Source of the DNA: Sphingomonas horti
GTDB taxonomy: Bacteria; Pseudomonadota; Alphaproteobacteria; Sphingomonadales; Sphingomonadaceae
Reading direction: 5' to 3'
DNA length: 64,000 nt
Assembly (NCBI RefSeq): GCF_009753715.1
Contig: NZ_WQMS01000013.1
Span: 128,796-192,795, forward strand
Positions 37,244 to 47,297 of this stretch are shown here, piece by piece. The notes beneath the pieces were generated by a model, which saw nothing but the letters and a program-made list of their open reading frames with translations, made no database searches and was not told where the DNA came from. Positions within the stretch are counted from its first letter, which is position 1, and every line of letters starts with the position of its first letter. The translations under genes were made by a program, and so were the position numbers.

Positions 37244-37269
37244 GGAACTTAGCTTATGTTTGGTCCGTT
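37244..37269 (+). promoter_or_regulatory. EcfG-type (general stress) promoter of the alternative complex III operon
   Basis: GGAAC (37244-37248) and CGTT (37266-37269) are separated by 17 nt, a perfect consensus match. Transcription would start near 37276, about 24 nt before the GTG of actA, leaving room for the GAGAGGG ribosome site. It is back to back with the EcfG site of the oxidase operon. Confidence 0.75.
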
Positions 37270-37299
37270 CGTCGGCCGTTCCCAGTCGAGAGGGCCCGG

Positions 37300-37959
37300 G
37301 TGGCGCAGATATTCTCGCCGACCGCAGACACATGGCTGCGCGCCATCCTGATCGCGCTCGTCCTCGGCACGGTCGGGTCGCTGCTGCTGGGCGGCACTGT
37401 CGCCCGATCGCAATATATGACGGAGGTCGCGCGCACGCCGATGCAGCCGGTGCCGTTCAGCCACAAGCATCACGCCGGCGAGCTCGGCATCGACTGCCGC
37501 TATTGCCACACTTCGGTCGAGACCAGCGCCGATGCCGGGTTTCCGGCGACTCATGTCTGCATGACCTGCCATTCGCAGCTGTGGACCAACGCGGCGATGC
37601 TGGCGCCGGTGCGGCAGAGCCTGGCCGAGAACCGCTCGCTGAACTGGAAGCGCGTCGCGCGGGTGCCCGACTTCGTCTATTTCCGCCACGACATCCATGT
37701 CGCCAAGGGCGTCAGCTGCTTCGAGTGCCACGGTCGCGTCGACCGGATGCCGCTGATGTTCCGGGCCAAGGCGTTCGAGATGCGCTGGTGCCTCGACTGC
37801 CACCGCGACCCGGCGCCGCATCTGCGGCCGCAGGCGGCGGTGCTGGAGGCGGACTGGACGCCGCCCGCCGACCGGCGCGCGCTGGGCGAGCGGCTGATGA
37901 GGCTCTACCGGATCAAGGGGCCGGACGAGCTCACCCATTGCGCAGTGTGCCACCGGTGA
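37300..37959 (+). CDS. actA: Alternative complex III subunit ActA, pentahaem cytochrome c
   Basis: A 219-residue protein starting at GTG 37300, with GAGAGGG at correct spacing. One N-terminal membrane helix (AILIALVLGTVGSLLLGG) anchors it. Five CxxCH sites are visible (CRYCH, CMTCH, CFECH, CLDCH, CAVCH), as in ActA of Rhodothermus and Flavobacterium. In the complex it carries electrons from quinol oxidation on the periplasmic side to a terminal oxidase. It overlaps actB by GTGA. Confidence 0.93.
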   Translation: MAQIFSPTADTWLRAILIALVLGTVGSLLLGGTVARSQYMTEVARTPMQPVPFSHKHHAGELGIDCRYCHTSVETSADAGFPATHVCMTCHSQLWTNAAMLAPVRQSLAENRSLNWKRVARVPDFVYFRHDIHVAKGVSCFECHGRVDRMPLMFRAKAFEMRWCLDCHRDPAPHLRPQAAVLEADWTPPADRRALGERLMRLYRIKGPDELTHCAVCHR

Positions 37960-40742
37960 GCGGGCAGCGGCTCTGGCGCGGGCTGGAGGAGCTGGCCGGG
38001 ACGGAGGCGTTCCGCGCCGCGATCGAGGCGGAGTTCCCGGCCGTCGCCGACCTGTTCGCGACCGACCGGCGCGCATTGCTGCAGGTGATGGGCGCGTCGC
38101 TGGGCCTGATCGGGCTGGCCGGATGCAGCCCCAGCCGCTCAGAGGACGCGGTGCCGTTCGTGAATCGGCCCGAGGACATGATCGAAGACCAGGTCGCGCA
38201 TTATGCGACCGCGATCCCGTTCGAGGGCTATGCGCAGCCGGTGATCGCGACCAGCGTCGCCGGGCGGCCGATCAAGCTGGACGGCAATCCCGACCACCCG
38301 ATGAGCCGCGGCGCGTCGAGCCTGTTCACCCAGGCGGCGATCCTGGACCTGTACAACCCCGACCGCAGCCAGGCGCCCCTATTGCGCGGCAACCCGGCGA
38401 GCTGGGGCGATTATGACGCGATGATCGCGCGGATGCGCCGCGGCTGGACCGCGAACGGCGGCGAAGGGCTGCGGCTGCTGATCGGGCCGACCAGCTCACC
38501 CACTTTGACCCGGCAGCTGGGCGAGCTGACGGCGGCGATGCCAAGGGCGCGCGTGCATGTGTTCGACCCGCTTGCCGGGGAAGCGCCTTTCGAGACGCTG
38601 CCGGACCTGGCGGCGGCGCGGACGGTGGTGAGCCTGGACGACGACCTGCTTGGACCGGGGCCGGCGCAAGTGCCGAACGTCGCCGCCTGGGCCGCGCGGC
38701 GCGGCGCGAACGTCAGGCCAAGCGAGCGGCTGCGGCTGTTCATGGCGGAGACGACGCCGACGCAGACCGGCAGCGTCGCCTTTGCCAGGCTGGGCGTAGC
38801 GCCCTCGCGCATGCCGCTGCTGGCGGACGCGGTCGCGGCGGCGCTGGGGCTCGGGCCGGCTCAGGCCGGACTGACGCGGCCCGAGGCGCAATGGGTGGAG
38901 CAGTCGGCGGCCGCACTGAAGCGCGACGCCGGGCTGATGACGGCCGGCGCGCACTGCCCGGCCGCGGTCCACGCGCTTGCCTTCCGGATCAACGAGGCGA
39001 TCGGGAGCAAGGCGGTGCGCTCTATCGCGCCCGTGCGCTTCGCCGGGGCGCCGTTCGACGAGCTCCTGCGCGACCTGGAGGCAGGCCGGGTCGGCGCGCT
39101 GGTCGTGCTTGACGCGAACCCGGCCTATGCCGCGCCCGCCGATACCGGCTTCGCGCGGGTCTGTCGGCGCGCGGCGCTGCGCATCCACGCCGGCATGCAT
39201 GTCGACGAGACCGCGATCCTGAGCGACTGGCATCTGCCGCTGCCGCATCCGCTGGAGGACTGGAGCGACGCGCGCGCGGTCGACGGCAGCGCGACGATCA
39301 TCCAGCCTCTGGTCGAGCCCCTGTACGACACACGATCGGTCCATGGCATCGTCGCCGGGCTGACCGGCGATCCGGTCCCGTCGCGCGCGCTGGTGCGGGC
39401 GACCTGGCCGATGGACGAACAGGCGTGGCGCGACGCGGTGCGCGCCGGGATCGTGCCGGACAGCGCGGCGGCGCCCGTGGCGGCGAGTGCGCCCCCTGCC
39501 CCGCCTTCGCCTGCTCCGGAAGGAGGAGAGGTCGAGATCCTGTTCCGGCCCGACCCGACGATCCGGGACGGGCGGTTCGCGAACAACGGCTGGCTGCAGG
39601 AGCTCGGCAAACCGTTGATGAAAGTGACGTGGGACAATGTCGTCGCGCTGAGCGTGGCGCTGGCGGATCGGCTGGGCGTCGGCAATGGCGACCTGGTGCG
39701 GGTGTCGAGCGGCGGGCGGAGCATCACCGGCCCTGCCTGGGTGATGCCGGGCCAGCCGGAGCGGAGCGTGACCCTGTTCCTGGGCTATGGTCGCAGCCGC
39801 GCCGGGCGCGTCGGCAGCGGCATCGGCTATGACGCCTATGCGCTACGGACCTCGGACGCGCCCTGGAGCACGTTCGGCAGGGTCGAGAAGGCCGGCGGCC
39901 AGCACGCGCTCGCGACGACGCAGCTGCACCACGCGCTGGAAGGGCAGGACCTGGTGCGCACCGTCTCCGCCGCCAAGCCCGAAGCCGCCAGGCCCGAGGG
40001 GCGCGACCAGGCGAGCTTCTACCCGCGCTGGAAAGAGGAGGACGCGGCCTGGGCGATGACGATCGACCTCGACCTGTGCACCGGCTGCAACGCCTGCACG
40101 ATCGCCTGCCAGGCCGAGAACAACGTGCCGGTCGTCGGCAAGGAGCAGGTCGCACGCGGACGGGAGATGCACTGGCTGCGGATCGACCGCTATTATGAGG
40201 GGCCGCCGGAGCAGCCCCGGACCTATTTCCAGCCGGTGCCCTGCATGCATTGCGAGCAGGCGCCGTGCGAGATGGGCTGCCCGGTCCACGCGACCGTGCA
40301 CGGGCCGGACGGGCTGAACGAGATGGTCTATAACCGCTGCATCGGCACCCGGACCTGCTCCAGCTACTGCCCGTACAAGGTCCGGCGGTTCAACTGGTTC
40401 GACTATACCAGCAAGGCGCCGGATTCGATTCAGGCGCAGCGCAACCCGGACGTGACCGTGCGCGGGCGCGGCGTGATGGAGAAATGCACCTATTGCGTGC
40501 AGCGCATCCGCGGCGCCGTGGTACGGGCCGATATCGAAGGACGGCCGGTCCGTGACGGCGAGGTCCGGACCGCCTGCCAGCAGGCGTGCCCGAGCCAGGC
40601 GATCGTGTTCGGCAATTTGAAGGACGCGGAAAGCGCGGTTGCGAAAGGCCGCGCCTCCCCCCGCAATTACGCGCTGCTGGGCGAGCTCGATACGCGGCCG
40701 CGCACGACCTATCTCGCGCGGATCGCGGACGAGGAGGCGTGA
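37956..40742 (+). CDS. actB: Alternative complex III subunit ActB, molybdopterin-oxidoreductase-like / ferredoxin fusion
   Basis: A 928-residue protein from a GTG start. A twin-arginine motif ([13 protein letters not shown], residues 37-49) leads into a lipobox LAGC with Cys57, so it should be Tat-exported and lipidated. Next comes a molybdopterin-oxidoreductase-like domain, which in this family lacks the cofactor. The C-terminal ~250 residues form an iron-sulfur domain with cysteine sets [35 protein letters not shown] and CTYCVQR...CQQAC, enough for four clusters. It passes electrons within the complex. Confidence 0.94.
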   Translation: MSGQRLWRGLEELAGTEAFRAAIEAEFPAVADLFATDRRALLQVMGASLGLIGLAGCSPSRSEDAVPFVNRPEDMIEDQVAHYATAIPFEGYAQPVIATSVAGRPIKLDGNPDHPMSRGASSLFTQAAILDLYNPDRSQAPLLRGNPASWGDYDAMIARMRRGWTANGGEGLRLLIGPTSSPTLTRQLGELTAAMPRARVHVFDPLAGEAPFETLPDLAAARTVVSLDDDLLGPGPAQVPNVAAWAARRGANVRPSERLRLFMAETTPTQTGSVAFARLGVAPSRMPLLADAVAAALGLGPAQAGLTRPEAQWVEQSAAALKRDAGLMTAGAHCPAAVHALAFRINEAIGSKAVRSIAPVRFAGAPFDELLRDLEAGRVGALVVLDANPAYAAPADTGFARVCRRAALRIHAGMHVDETAILSDWHLPLPHPLEDWSDARAVDGSATIIQPLVEPLYDTRSVHGIVAGLTGDPVPSRALVRATWPMDEQAWRDAVRAGIVPDSAAAPVAASAPPAPPSPAPEGGEVEILFRPDPTIRDGRFANNGWLQELGKPLMKVTWDNVVALSVALADRLGVGNGDLVRVSSGGRSITGPAWVMPGQPERSVTLFLGYGRSRAGRVGSGIGYDAYALRTSDAPWSTFGRVEKAGGQHALATTQLHHALEGQDLVRTVSAAKPEAARPEGRDQASFYPRWKEEDAAWAMTIDLDLCTGCNACTIACQAENNVPVVGKEQVARGREMHWLRIDRYYEGPPEQPRTYFQPVPCMHCEQAPCEMGCPVHATVHGPDGLNEMVYNRCIGTRTCSSYCPYKVRRFNWFDYTSKAPDSIQAQRNPDVTVRGRGVMEKCTYCVQRIRGAVVRADIEGRPVRDGEVRTACQQACPSQAIVFGNLKDAESAVAKGRASPRNYALLGELDTRPRTTYLARIADEEA

Positions 40743-42100
40743 TGGCAAGCACCTCGCCGCCGATCCTGCCGCTCGACCAGTCGCTGCACGACGTCAGCGT
40801 CGAGATCGGCCGCGTGCCGCTGCGCTTCCCGGCACGCGTGCCGTGGCTGATCGCGTTCCTGTTCAGCCTGGGGCTGCTGCTGCTGTTCGTCGTCTCGGTC
40901 ACATGGCTGCTGACCTGGGGCGTCGGCGTATGGGGCCTCAACATTCCGGTCAACTGGGCGTTCGCGATCCATCTTTACGTCTGGTGGCTGGGGCTGGGCC
41001 ATGCCGGCACCTTGATCTCCGCGATGCTGCTGCTGATGGGGCAGGACTGGCGCAACTCGCTCAATCGTTTTGCCGAGGCGATGACTTTGTGCGCGGTGGT
41101 CTGCGCCGGCATCTACCCGATCATCCATCTCGGCCGGCCCTGGTTCTTCTACTGGATGTTCCCCTACCCCGCGACGATGGGCGTGTGGCCGCAGTTCCGC
41201 AGCCCCTTGGAATGGGACATCTGGGCGGTCCTGACCTACCTGGCCGTGTCGCTGCTGTTCTGGTATATCGGCCTGATCCCGGACCTGGCCACGGTGCGCG
41301 ACCGCGCGCGGAAGCGCGGCTGGCAGGTCTTCTTCGGCATCTTCGCGCTCGGCTGGCGCGGCTCCGCGCATCACTGGGCACGCTGGCAGAAGGCGTATCG
41401 GACGACCGCCGCGATCGCCGTGCCTTTGGTCGTGTCGGTCCACAGCGAGGTGTCGCTGCTGTTCGCGTCGGGCCAGATACCCGGCTGGCATTCGACGATC
41501 TTCCCGCCCTATTTCGTGCTGGGCGCGGCCTTTTCCGGCTTCGCGATGGTCGCGATGATCGCGCTCGTCGTCCGCCATTTCTTCGGCCTGAAGGAGATCG
41601 TCACCGACCGGCACATGGACGTGCTGGCCAAGGTGCTGCTCGCGAGCGGGCTGATGACCGCCTATGGCTATGTCTTTGAAGTGTTCGACGCCTTTTATTC
41701 CGGCGATGGACGTGAGATCGCAACCACTTACGACCGCTTCTTCGGACTCTATGCGTGGAGCTATTGGGGCGCGATCCTGTTCAACTTCGTGCCGCTGCAG
41801 GGGCTGTGGTTCCGGAAAGTCCGGCGCAGCCCGGTGCTGCTGTTCATGATCGGCACCTCGGTCGTGATCGGCATGTGGCTGGAGCGCTACATGATCCTGG
41901 TCACGAGCCTCTACAAAGACTTCCTCGTCTCCTCGTTCGGCGAATACCACACGACCTTCTGGGACTGGGGCACCTATCTCGGCACGATCGGGCTGTTCTT
42001 CGTGCCGTTCCTGCTGTTCATCCGCTACATCCCCTCGATCTCGATCTTCGAGGACAAGGAAGTGCTGGCGCGCGAGAAGCGAGAGGCCGGCCGTGGCTGA
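40742..42100 (+). CDS. actC: Alternative complex III subunit ActC, NrfD/PsrC-like membrane subunit
   Basis: A 452-residue polytopic protein (about ten helices) of the NrfD family; ActC carries the quinol site facing the periplasm. Characteristic segments are [36 protein letters not shown], and [26 protein letters not shown]. The start overlaps the actB stop as TGATG. Confidence 0.94.
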   Translation: MASTSPPILPLDQSLHDVSVEIGRVPLRFPARVPWLIAFLFSLGLLLLFVVSVTWLLTWGVGVWGLNIPVNWAFAIHLYVWWLGLGHAGTLISAMLLLMGQDWRNSLNRFAEAMTLCAVVCAGIYPIIHLGRPWFFYWMFPYPATMGVWPQFRSPLEWDIWAVLTYLAVSLLFWYIGLIPDLATVRDRARKRGWQVFFGIFALGWRGSAHHWARWQKAYRTTAAIAVPLVVSVHSEVSLLFASGQIPGWHSTIFPPYFVLGAAFSGFAMVAMIALVVRHFFGLKEIVTDRHMDVLAKVLLASGLMTAYGYVFEVFDAFYSGDGREIATTYDRFFGLYAWSYWGAILFNFVPLQGLWFRKVRRSPVLLFMIGTSVVIGMWLERYMILVTSLYKDFLVSSFGEYHTTFWDWGTYLGTIGLFFVPFLLFIRYIPSISIFEDKEVLAREKREAGRG

Positions 42101-42626
42101 CGCGCCGGTCCTGGGGCTGCTGGGCGAGTTCGGCACGGCCGACGCACTGCTCGATGCCGCGAAGCGCGCGCGGGCGGAGGGATATGAGAAGCTCGACGCG
42201 TTCAGCCCCTACCCTGTCGAGGGCATGGCCGAGACGCTGGCGATCGGCGACCAGCGGATCGGCTGGCTGGCGGTGATCGGCGGCGCGACGGGCATCGCGG
42301 CGACGCTGCTGCTGCAGGACTTCGTCAACCGGGACTATCCGCTCGATGCGGGCGGGCGGCCGCTGATCGCCCTTCCCGCTTTCTTCGTCGTCGATTTCGA
42401 GATCATGATCCTGTTCGCGGTGACGTTCGCGATTATCGGCATGCTGTGGATGAACCGGCTGCCGCGGCTGCACCACCCGCTGTTCGGCACGCCGCGCTTC
42501 AGCCTGGCGTCGGACGACCGGTTCTTCCTCTACATCGCGGCGGACGACGCGAAGTTCGATGCGGAGGACACGCGCGGCTTCCTCGGCGCGCTCGGCGCCT
42601 GGACGATCGAGGCGGTACGGGCGTGA
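42093..42626 (+). CDS. actD: Alternative complex III subunit ActD (DUF3341)
   Basis: A 177-residue protein with a soluble N-terminal part (YEKLDAFSPYPVEGMAE) followed by two membrane helices (GWLAVIGGATGIAATLLLQ; VVDFEIMILFAVTFAIIGML), the DUF3341 layout. It is a structural subunit beside ActC. It overlaps actC by 8 nt and actE by GTGA. Confidence 0.92.
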   Translation: MADAPVLGLLGEFGTADALLDAAKRARAEGYEKLDAFSPYPVEGMAETLAIGDQRIGWLAVIGGATGIAATLLLQDFVNRDYPLDAGGRPLIALPAFFVVDFEIMILFAVTFAIIGMLWMNRLPRLHHPLFGTPRFSLASDDRFFLYIAADDAKFDAEDTRGFLGALGAWTIEAVRA

Positions 42627-43099
42627 GAGGCGCCCTGATCCTGGCCCTGCTGCTCGCCGGGTGCGGGCAGAATCTGCGGATGACCGACCAGCAGAAATAT
42701 GCCGAATGGGAACGCGCGCGGCTGTTCCGCAACGACCGCGTCGTCCAGGCGCCGCCGGCCGGCACCGTCGCGCGCACTGCGGGCTCGCCGGACCCGCTCG
42801 CGCAGCGGCCGCCGATGAGCCTGGCGCTGGTCGAGCGCGGGAAACAGCGGTTCCAGATTTTCTGCACACCCTGTCACGGCCGAGCCGGCGACGGCAACGG
42901 CATCGTCGTCCAGCGCGGTTTTCCGCACCCGCCCGATTACGCCGCGCCGCGGCTGGTTAACGCGCCGGACCGCTATTTCTACGACGTCATCACCAGCGGG
43001 CACGGCGCGATGTACAGCTATGCCGACCGGGTGCCGCCCCGGGACCGCTGGGCGATCACCGCCTATATCCGGGCCTTGCAGCGGAACCGGACGCTGTGA
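42623..43099 (+). CDS. actE: Alternative complex III subunit ActE, monohaem cytochrome c lipoprotein
   Basis: A 158-residue protein from GTG 42623. The lipobox LLLAGC gives a lipidated Cys. A single CTPCH haem site lies near residue 76, and MYSYADRVPPRDRWAI follows with the probable Met ligand. It is likely the exit cytochrome that passes electrons to the caa3 oxidase. GTGA overlaps on both sides. Confidence 0.93.
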   Translation: MRGALILALLLAGCGQNLRMTDQQKYAEWERARLFRNDRVVQAPPAGTVARTAGSPDPLAQRPPMSLALVERGKQRFQIFCTPCHGRAGDGNGIVVQRGFPHPPDYAAPRLVNAPDRYFYDVITSGHGAMYSYADRVPPRDRWAITAYIRALQRNRTL

Positions 43100-44130
43100 C
43101 GGCGGAGCGGAACGCCGCGGTGGTCGGCTTTGCCGGGCTTGCCGGGATCGTCGCGGGGCTGGCGATCGCTCCTCGCATCGCGCTGACCGCGTGGACGGCG
43201 GCGGCGATCGGCTGGGCGGAAGCGCCACTCGGCTGCCTGGCGCTGCTGATGATGGTGCAGCTGGTGGGCGGAAGCTGGCGACCGCTGTTCCGCGACGCCT
43301 TTGCGGCGGGCGCGGCGCTGCTGCCGCTGACTGCGCTGACGTTCGTGCCGGTGGTGGTGGGCGCGCCCTGGGTCTATCCCTGGGCCGAGCCGCACGTCGC
43401 CGCCACCCTGCCCGCGTTCAAGGGGGCATGGCTGTCGCCGGGCTTCTGGATGGCGCGCACGATCCTCTATTTCGCGATCTTCATCGGCCTGGAGCAGGCG
43501 ATGCGGCGCGCACCGGCGGAGGCGCGGAGCGGCGTCGCCGCGGGCGGGCTGATCCTGTTCGCCCTGCTGGGCTCGTTCGCCGGCGTCGACTGGCTGGAAT
43601 CGATCGAGCCCGGCTTTCATTCGTCCGAATACGGCCTGATCTTCCTCGCCGGCACCTGGATCGGCGGCATCGCGCTGGCGCTGCTGATCGCGCTGCCGGA
43701 GCGGCGGCAAGCACCGTTCGCGGCGGCGGGCGTGTACGTCACGGCGCTGCTGTTCTGGGCCTATGTGCACGCGATGCAATATATCGTGATCTGGTCGGGA
43801 GATATTCCGGCCGAGGCGCATTGGTACCTCCGCCGCACCGATGCGGGATGGGCGTTCGCGACCTGGGCGATCGTCGTACTGCAGTTCGTGCTGCCGTTCC
43901 TCGCGCTGCTGAGCCCGGCCGTGCGCCGCAGCGGGGCGGCGATGCTGGCGATCGCCGCCGTGACGCTGGGGATGCGGCCGGTGGAAGCGGCCTGGATGCT
44001 GCTGCCGCCGACCGGCCTGCCGGCGCTTCCGACCGCACTGCTGGTGCTCGCGAGCTGGGCTGCGATCGGCGGCTTCGCGCTGGCGCTGCTGGCCCGCCGG
44101 CTGCCAGAGCGCGTGCCGGAAAAGCTGTAA
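43096..44130 (+). CDS. actF: Alternative complex III subunit ActF, NrfD-like membrane subunit
   Basis: A 344-residue polytopic protein with about ten helices, starting at GTG 43096. ActF is the second, shorter relative of ActC. Family-like parts are LPAFKGAWLSPGFWMARTI, HSSEYGLIFLAGTWIGG and YVHAMQYIVIWSGDIPAEAHWYL. It ends the act set; the next gene starts 56 nt later without a visible terminator. Confidence 0.92.
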   Translation: MTAERNAAVVGFAGLAGIVAGLAIAPRIALTAWTAAAIGWAEAPLGCLALLMMVQLVGGSWRPLFRDAFAAGAALLPLTALTFVPVVVGAPWVYPWAEPHVAATLPAFKGAWLSPGFWMARTILYFAIFIGLEQAMRRAPAEARSGVAAGGLILFALLGSFAGVDWLESIEPGFHSSEYGLIFLAGTWIGGIALALLIALPERRQAPFAAAGVYVTALLFWAYVHAMQYIVIWSGDIPAEAHWYLRRTDAGWAFATWAIVVLQFVLPFLALLSPAVRRSGAAMLAIAAVTLGMRPVEAAWMLLPPTGLPALPTALLVLASWAAIGGFALALLARRLPERVPEKL

Positions 44131-44186
44131 TCCAGATTAAATTCGACACGACGAAACCGCGCGCGCGGCGGCCGCGTTGATCGCTT

Positions 44187-45053
44187 ATGCCTGCCCGTAT
44201 TCCGGAGCCTTCACGGCGGCCGCTGCTCGCGGTCGGCCTGGGCGCCGCGACGGTCGCAGGCGTGGCGGGCGCGCTGGCCTGGCGGTGGTGGCACCGATCG
44301 GAGCGGGCGGAGATCTCCCCGACCCGCGGGCTGCGCGCAGGCGCGGCGGTGCTGTCGCTGGCGGTGCTGCTGGACAGTGGCATCGAGCATTATCGCGGCT
44401 CGTTCGAGAACCCGGCGATGGTGATCGCGCCGACGCTGGCGCTGGCGACGCTGGGCATGACCGCGGTCGAGGACCGGGCGGCGCCGTACGTGTTCGGCGC
44501 GGCGCTCGCGGTCGGGGCCGCGGGCGTGGCGTTCCACAGCTACAATATCGGCAAGCGCGCGGGCGGGTTCGACATGCTGAACCTGTTCTACGCCGCCCCG
44601 CTGGGCGCCCCCGCCGCGCTGAGCTTGGCGGGGCTGTTCGGGCTGGCGGCCGAGCATCCGGACGTGGCGAAGCCGGAGCGGGTCGCGCCGGTCGCCGCGC
44701 TGGCGCTGCTGGGGACGGCGGCGGAAGCGGGGCTGCTGCACTTTCGCGGTGCGTTCCAGAACCCGTTCATGTTCGCCCCGGTGACGCTGCCGCCCATCGC
44801 GGCCGCGGCAACGGCGGCAAGCGGGATCAGCCCGCTGGTGGCGAAGGCAGCGCGGCCGCTGCTGCTGGGGACGGCGCTGCTGGGCATCGCCGGGCCGATC
44901 CTTCACGCCTACGGCATCCACCGGAACATGGGGGGCTGGCGCAACTGGAGCCAGATGATCCTGCAGGGTCCGCCCCTGCCCGCCCCGCCCGCCTTCCTGG
45001 GCATCGCGCTAGCCGCGCTGGGCGCATTGCCAGCGCTGGAGCGCACACGGTGA
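44187..45053 (+). CDS. Polytopic membrane protein, unknown function, upstream of dehydrogenase subunits
   Basis: A 288-residue, Ala/Leu-rich protein with roughly seven helices. No family is recognised. Two internal segments look alike (VLLDSGIEHYRGSFENPAMVIAP and AGLLHFRGAFQNPFMFAPVTLPP), pointing to an internal duplication. It overlaps the gluconate-dehydrogenase-like subunit by GTGA, in the place where related operons carry a cytochrome subunit, so it may be the membrane partner of that enzyme (inference). Confidence 0.78.
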   Translation: MPARIPEPSRRPLLAVGLGAATVAGVAGALAWRWWHRSERAEISPTRGLRAGAAVLSLAVLLDSGIEHYRGSFENPAMVIAPTLALATLGMTAVEDRAAPYVFGAALAVGAAGVAFHSYNIGKRAGGFDMLNLFYAAPLGAPAALSLAGLFGLAAEHPDVAKPERVAPVAALALLGTAAEAGLLHFRGAFQNPFMFAPVTLPPIAAAATAASGISPLVAKAARPLLLGTALLGIAGPILHAYGIHRNMGGWRNWSQMILQGPPLPAPPAFLGIALAALGALPALERTR

Positions 45054-45658
45054 ACGGCTTCAAGACGCCATATCCCGACTATGACGTGCTCGAGAAATGG
45101 GACACGCCGTCATGGAACCCGCAGACGCGGGCGGTGGTGCGGCGGCGGCTCGATCAAGTGCCGGAGCGGCGCTTCCTCACCGAGCAGGAATGGCAGCTGC
45201 TCGAAGCGGTCGCGGCCCGGGTGATGCCGCAGCCGGACCGCGCCGACCCGGTGCCGATCGTGCCATGGATCGACGATACGCTGGCCGCCAACCGCGGGCC
45301 GGGCTATCGCTATGCCGACATGCCGCCGATGCGGGAGGCATGGCGGCAGGGACTGGCCGGCATCGCCGGCGAAGCGCGCGAGCGGCACGGACGGAACTTC
45401 GGCGAGCTTCCGGCGGAGGTGCAGGACGCCTTGCTGGGGGCGATCCAGCGCGGCGAGACCGACGGCCGACACTGGGGCGACCTGCCCGCCGCGCGCTTCT
45501 TCAGCGAGCTGCTGCTGAAGCAGATCGTCGCCATCTACTATGCGCATCCGGCGGCCTGGAACGAGATCGGCTTCGGCGGGCCGGCGTCGCCGCGGGGCTA
45601 TGTCCGGCTGGGATTCGACGAGCGGGATCCGTGGGAGGCCGGCGTCCCCGATGTTTGA
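45050..45658 (+). CDS. Gluconate 2-dehydrogenase subunit 3-like protein
   Basis: A 202-residue protein from GTG 45050. The region FLTEQEWQLLEAVAARVMPQPDRADPVP to FFSELLLKQIVAIYYAHPAAWNEIGFGGPASPRGY matches the gluconate_2-dh3 family, the small subunit of FAD-dependent membrane dehydrogenases. Unlike many relatives it has no Tat signal peptide, so the enzyme may face the cytoplasm. It overlaps the GMC subunit gene by 8 nt. Confidence 0.87.
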   Translation: MNGFKTPYPDYDVLEKWDTPSWNPQTRAVVRRRLDQVPERRFLTEQEWQLLEAVAARVMPQPDRADPVPIVPWIDDTLAANRGPGYRYADMPPMREAWRQGLAGIAGEARERHGRNFGELPAEVQDALLGAIQRGETDGRHWGDLPAARFFSELLLKQIVAIYYAHPAAWNEIGFGGPASPRGYVRLGFDERDPWEAGVPDV

Positions 45659-47297
45659 GCGGATCACCGAGCCCCGCGCGCGGGACGGGCGAGCGCCCGA
45701 CGTGTTCCGGCCGGGCGCCTGGATGCCGATGCGCTGCCATGCCGACGAGGAGGAAGTGGATTTCGCGATTGTCGGCACCGGCGCCGGCGGCGGCACGCTG
45801 GCGGCGAAGCTGGCCGAGGCGGGGTTTTCCGTCGTCGCGTTCGACGCCGGGCCGTTCTGGCGCCCGCTCGAGGATTTCGCGTCCGACGAGAACGCGCAGG
45901 GCGACCTCTACTGGACCGACGAGCGGATCACCGGCGGCGCCGACCCGATCCAGCTGGGCAGCAACAATTCGGGCAAAGGCGTCGGCGGCAGCACCGTCCA
46001 TTACGCGATGGTCGCGCTGCGCTTCCGGCCCGAATGGTTCAAGGCGCGCTCCAAGCTCGGCTATGCGCGCGACTGGCCACTGAGCTTCGACGAACTCGAG
46101 CCCTATTACGAGGAAGCCGAGGAATCGCTGAAGATTTCAGGGCCCGTCCATTACCCCTGGGGCCGGCGGCGGCGGCGCTATCCCCGCCGGGCCCATCCGA
46201 TGAACGCGTCCGCGCTGGTGCTCGCGCGCGGGGCCGAGCGGATCGGCATTCCCTGGTCGCCGGTGCCGCTCGCCACACTGTCGGCGCCGCGCGGCATGGC
46301 GCATCCGTGCGTGTATCGCGGCTTCTGCATCTATGGCTGCTCGACCAATGCCAAGCAGAGCGTGCTGGTGACCTTCATCCCGCGCGCGATCCGGGCCGGG
46401 GCCGAGATCCGCGACCAGGCGATGGTCGGCCGGATCGAGATGGGGAAGAACGGCCGCGCGACCGGCCTGCTCTATCATCGCTGTGGCGTGTGGCACCGGC
46501 AGAAGGCGCGGCATGTCGTCGTCGCCGGCTATTCGATCGAGACGCCGCGGCTGCTGCTGAACTCCGCCTGCGCGCAATTCCCGAACGGCCTTGCCAACGA
46601 CAACGGCCTGGTCGGCACCCACCTGATGATCCATTCGGGGCCCGGCGTCTGGGGCGAGATGGACGAGGAGATAAGGAGCTACAAGGCGCCGCCGAGCCTC
46701 GCCGTGACCGAGCATTGGAACTACCACGACGAGGGCAAGGACTTCCACGGCGGCTATGCGTTCATGAGCGGCGGACCGCTGCCCGGCGGCTGGGCGCATA
46801 CCCTGATCGGCGCGCGCGGATTATGGGGCATGGCGCTGCGCCAGGAAATGACGCGCTTCAACCGCATGGCGGGGCTGCGCATCGTCGGCGAGACCGAGCC
46901 GAAGCCGCACAACCGCGTCGAGCTGGCCGACGAGACCGACCAATATGGACTGCGCATCCCGCGCGTGACTTTCTCCTTCTCAGACAATGACCGGCGGCTG
47001 ATGGAGCATTCGATCGGATCGATGCGCGCCGTGCTGGAGGCGGCGGGAGCGAGGAACCTGTGGTCGGACCGGGACAGCTCCCACCTGCTCGGCAGCTGCC
47101 GGATGGGCGACGATCCCGAGGACAGCGTCACCAATGCCGACGGGCGGACCTGGACGATCCCGAACCTGTGGGTCTGCGACGGGTCGCTGTTCCCCACGTC
47201 AGGCGGCGTCAATCCGTCGCTGACCATCCAGGCGCTCGCCTGCCGGATCGGCGACCGGATCGCGGCGATGGCAAAGCGCGGTGAGCTCGGCCGATGA
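45651..47297 (+). CDS. GMC family FAD-dependent oxidoreductase (gluconate/polyol dehydrogenase large subunit type)
   Basis: A 548-residue flavoprotein. The FAD-binding motif is VGTGAGGGTLAAKLAEAG near residue 43, and the C-terminal GMC domain ends in HLLGSCRMG and TSGGVNPSLTIQALA. A cysteine group CVYRGFCIYGC is reminiscent of the iron-sulfur region in FAD-glucose/gluconate dehydrogenases. With the preceding subunit-3 gene it should oxidise a sugar acid or polyol and deliver electrons to the membrane quinone pool. The substrate is unknown. Confidence 0.9.
   Translation: MFERITEPRARDGRAPDVFRPGAWMPMRCHADEEEVDFAIVGTGAGGGTLAAKLAEAGFSVVAFDAGPFWRPLEDFASDENAQGDLYWTDERITGGADPIQLGSNNSGKGVGGSTVHYAMVALRFRPEWFKARSKLGYARDWPLSFDELEPYYEEAEESLKISGPVHYPWGRRRRRYPRRAHPMNASALVLARGAERIGIPWSPVPLATLSAPRGMAHPCVYRGFCIYGCSTNAKQSVLVTFIPRAIRAGAEIRDQAMVGRIEMGKNGRATGLLYHRCGVWHRQKARHVVVAGYSIETPRLLLNSACAQFPNGLANDNGLVGTHLMIHSGPGVWGEMDEEIRSYKAPPSLAVTEHWNYHDEGKDFHGGYAFMSGGPLPGGWAHTLIGARGLWGMALRQEMTRFNRMAGLRIVGETEPKPHNRVELADETDQYGLRIPRVTFSFSDNDRRLMEHSIGSMRAVLEAAGARNLWSDRDSSHLLGSCRMGDDPEDSVTNADGRTWTIPNLWVCDGSLFPTSGGVNPSLTIQALACRIGDRIAAMAKRGELGR

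Noticed and set aside
36819-37955. Upstream in-frame extension of actB
   Set aside because: The frame is open by chance through the divergent promoter and actA. The GTG at 37956 gives the standard GTGA overlap, and a Tat/lipobox signal lies at the right distance from it.
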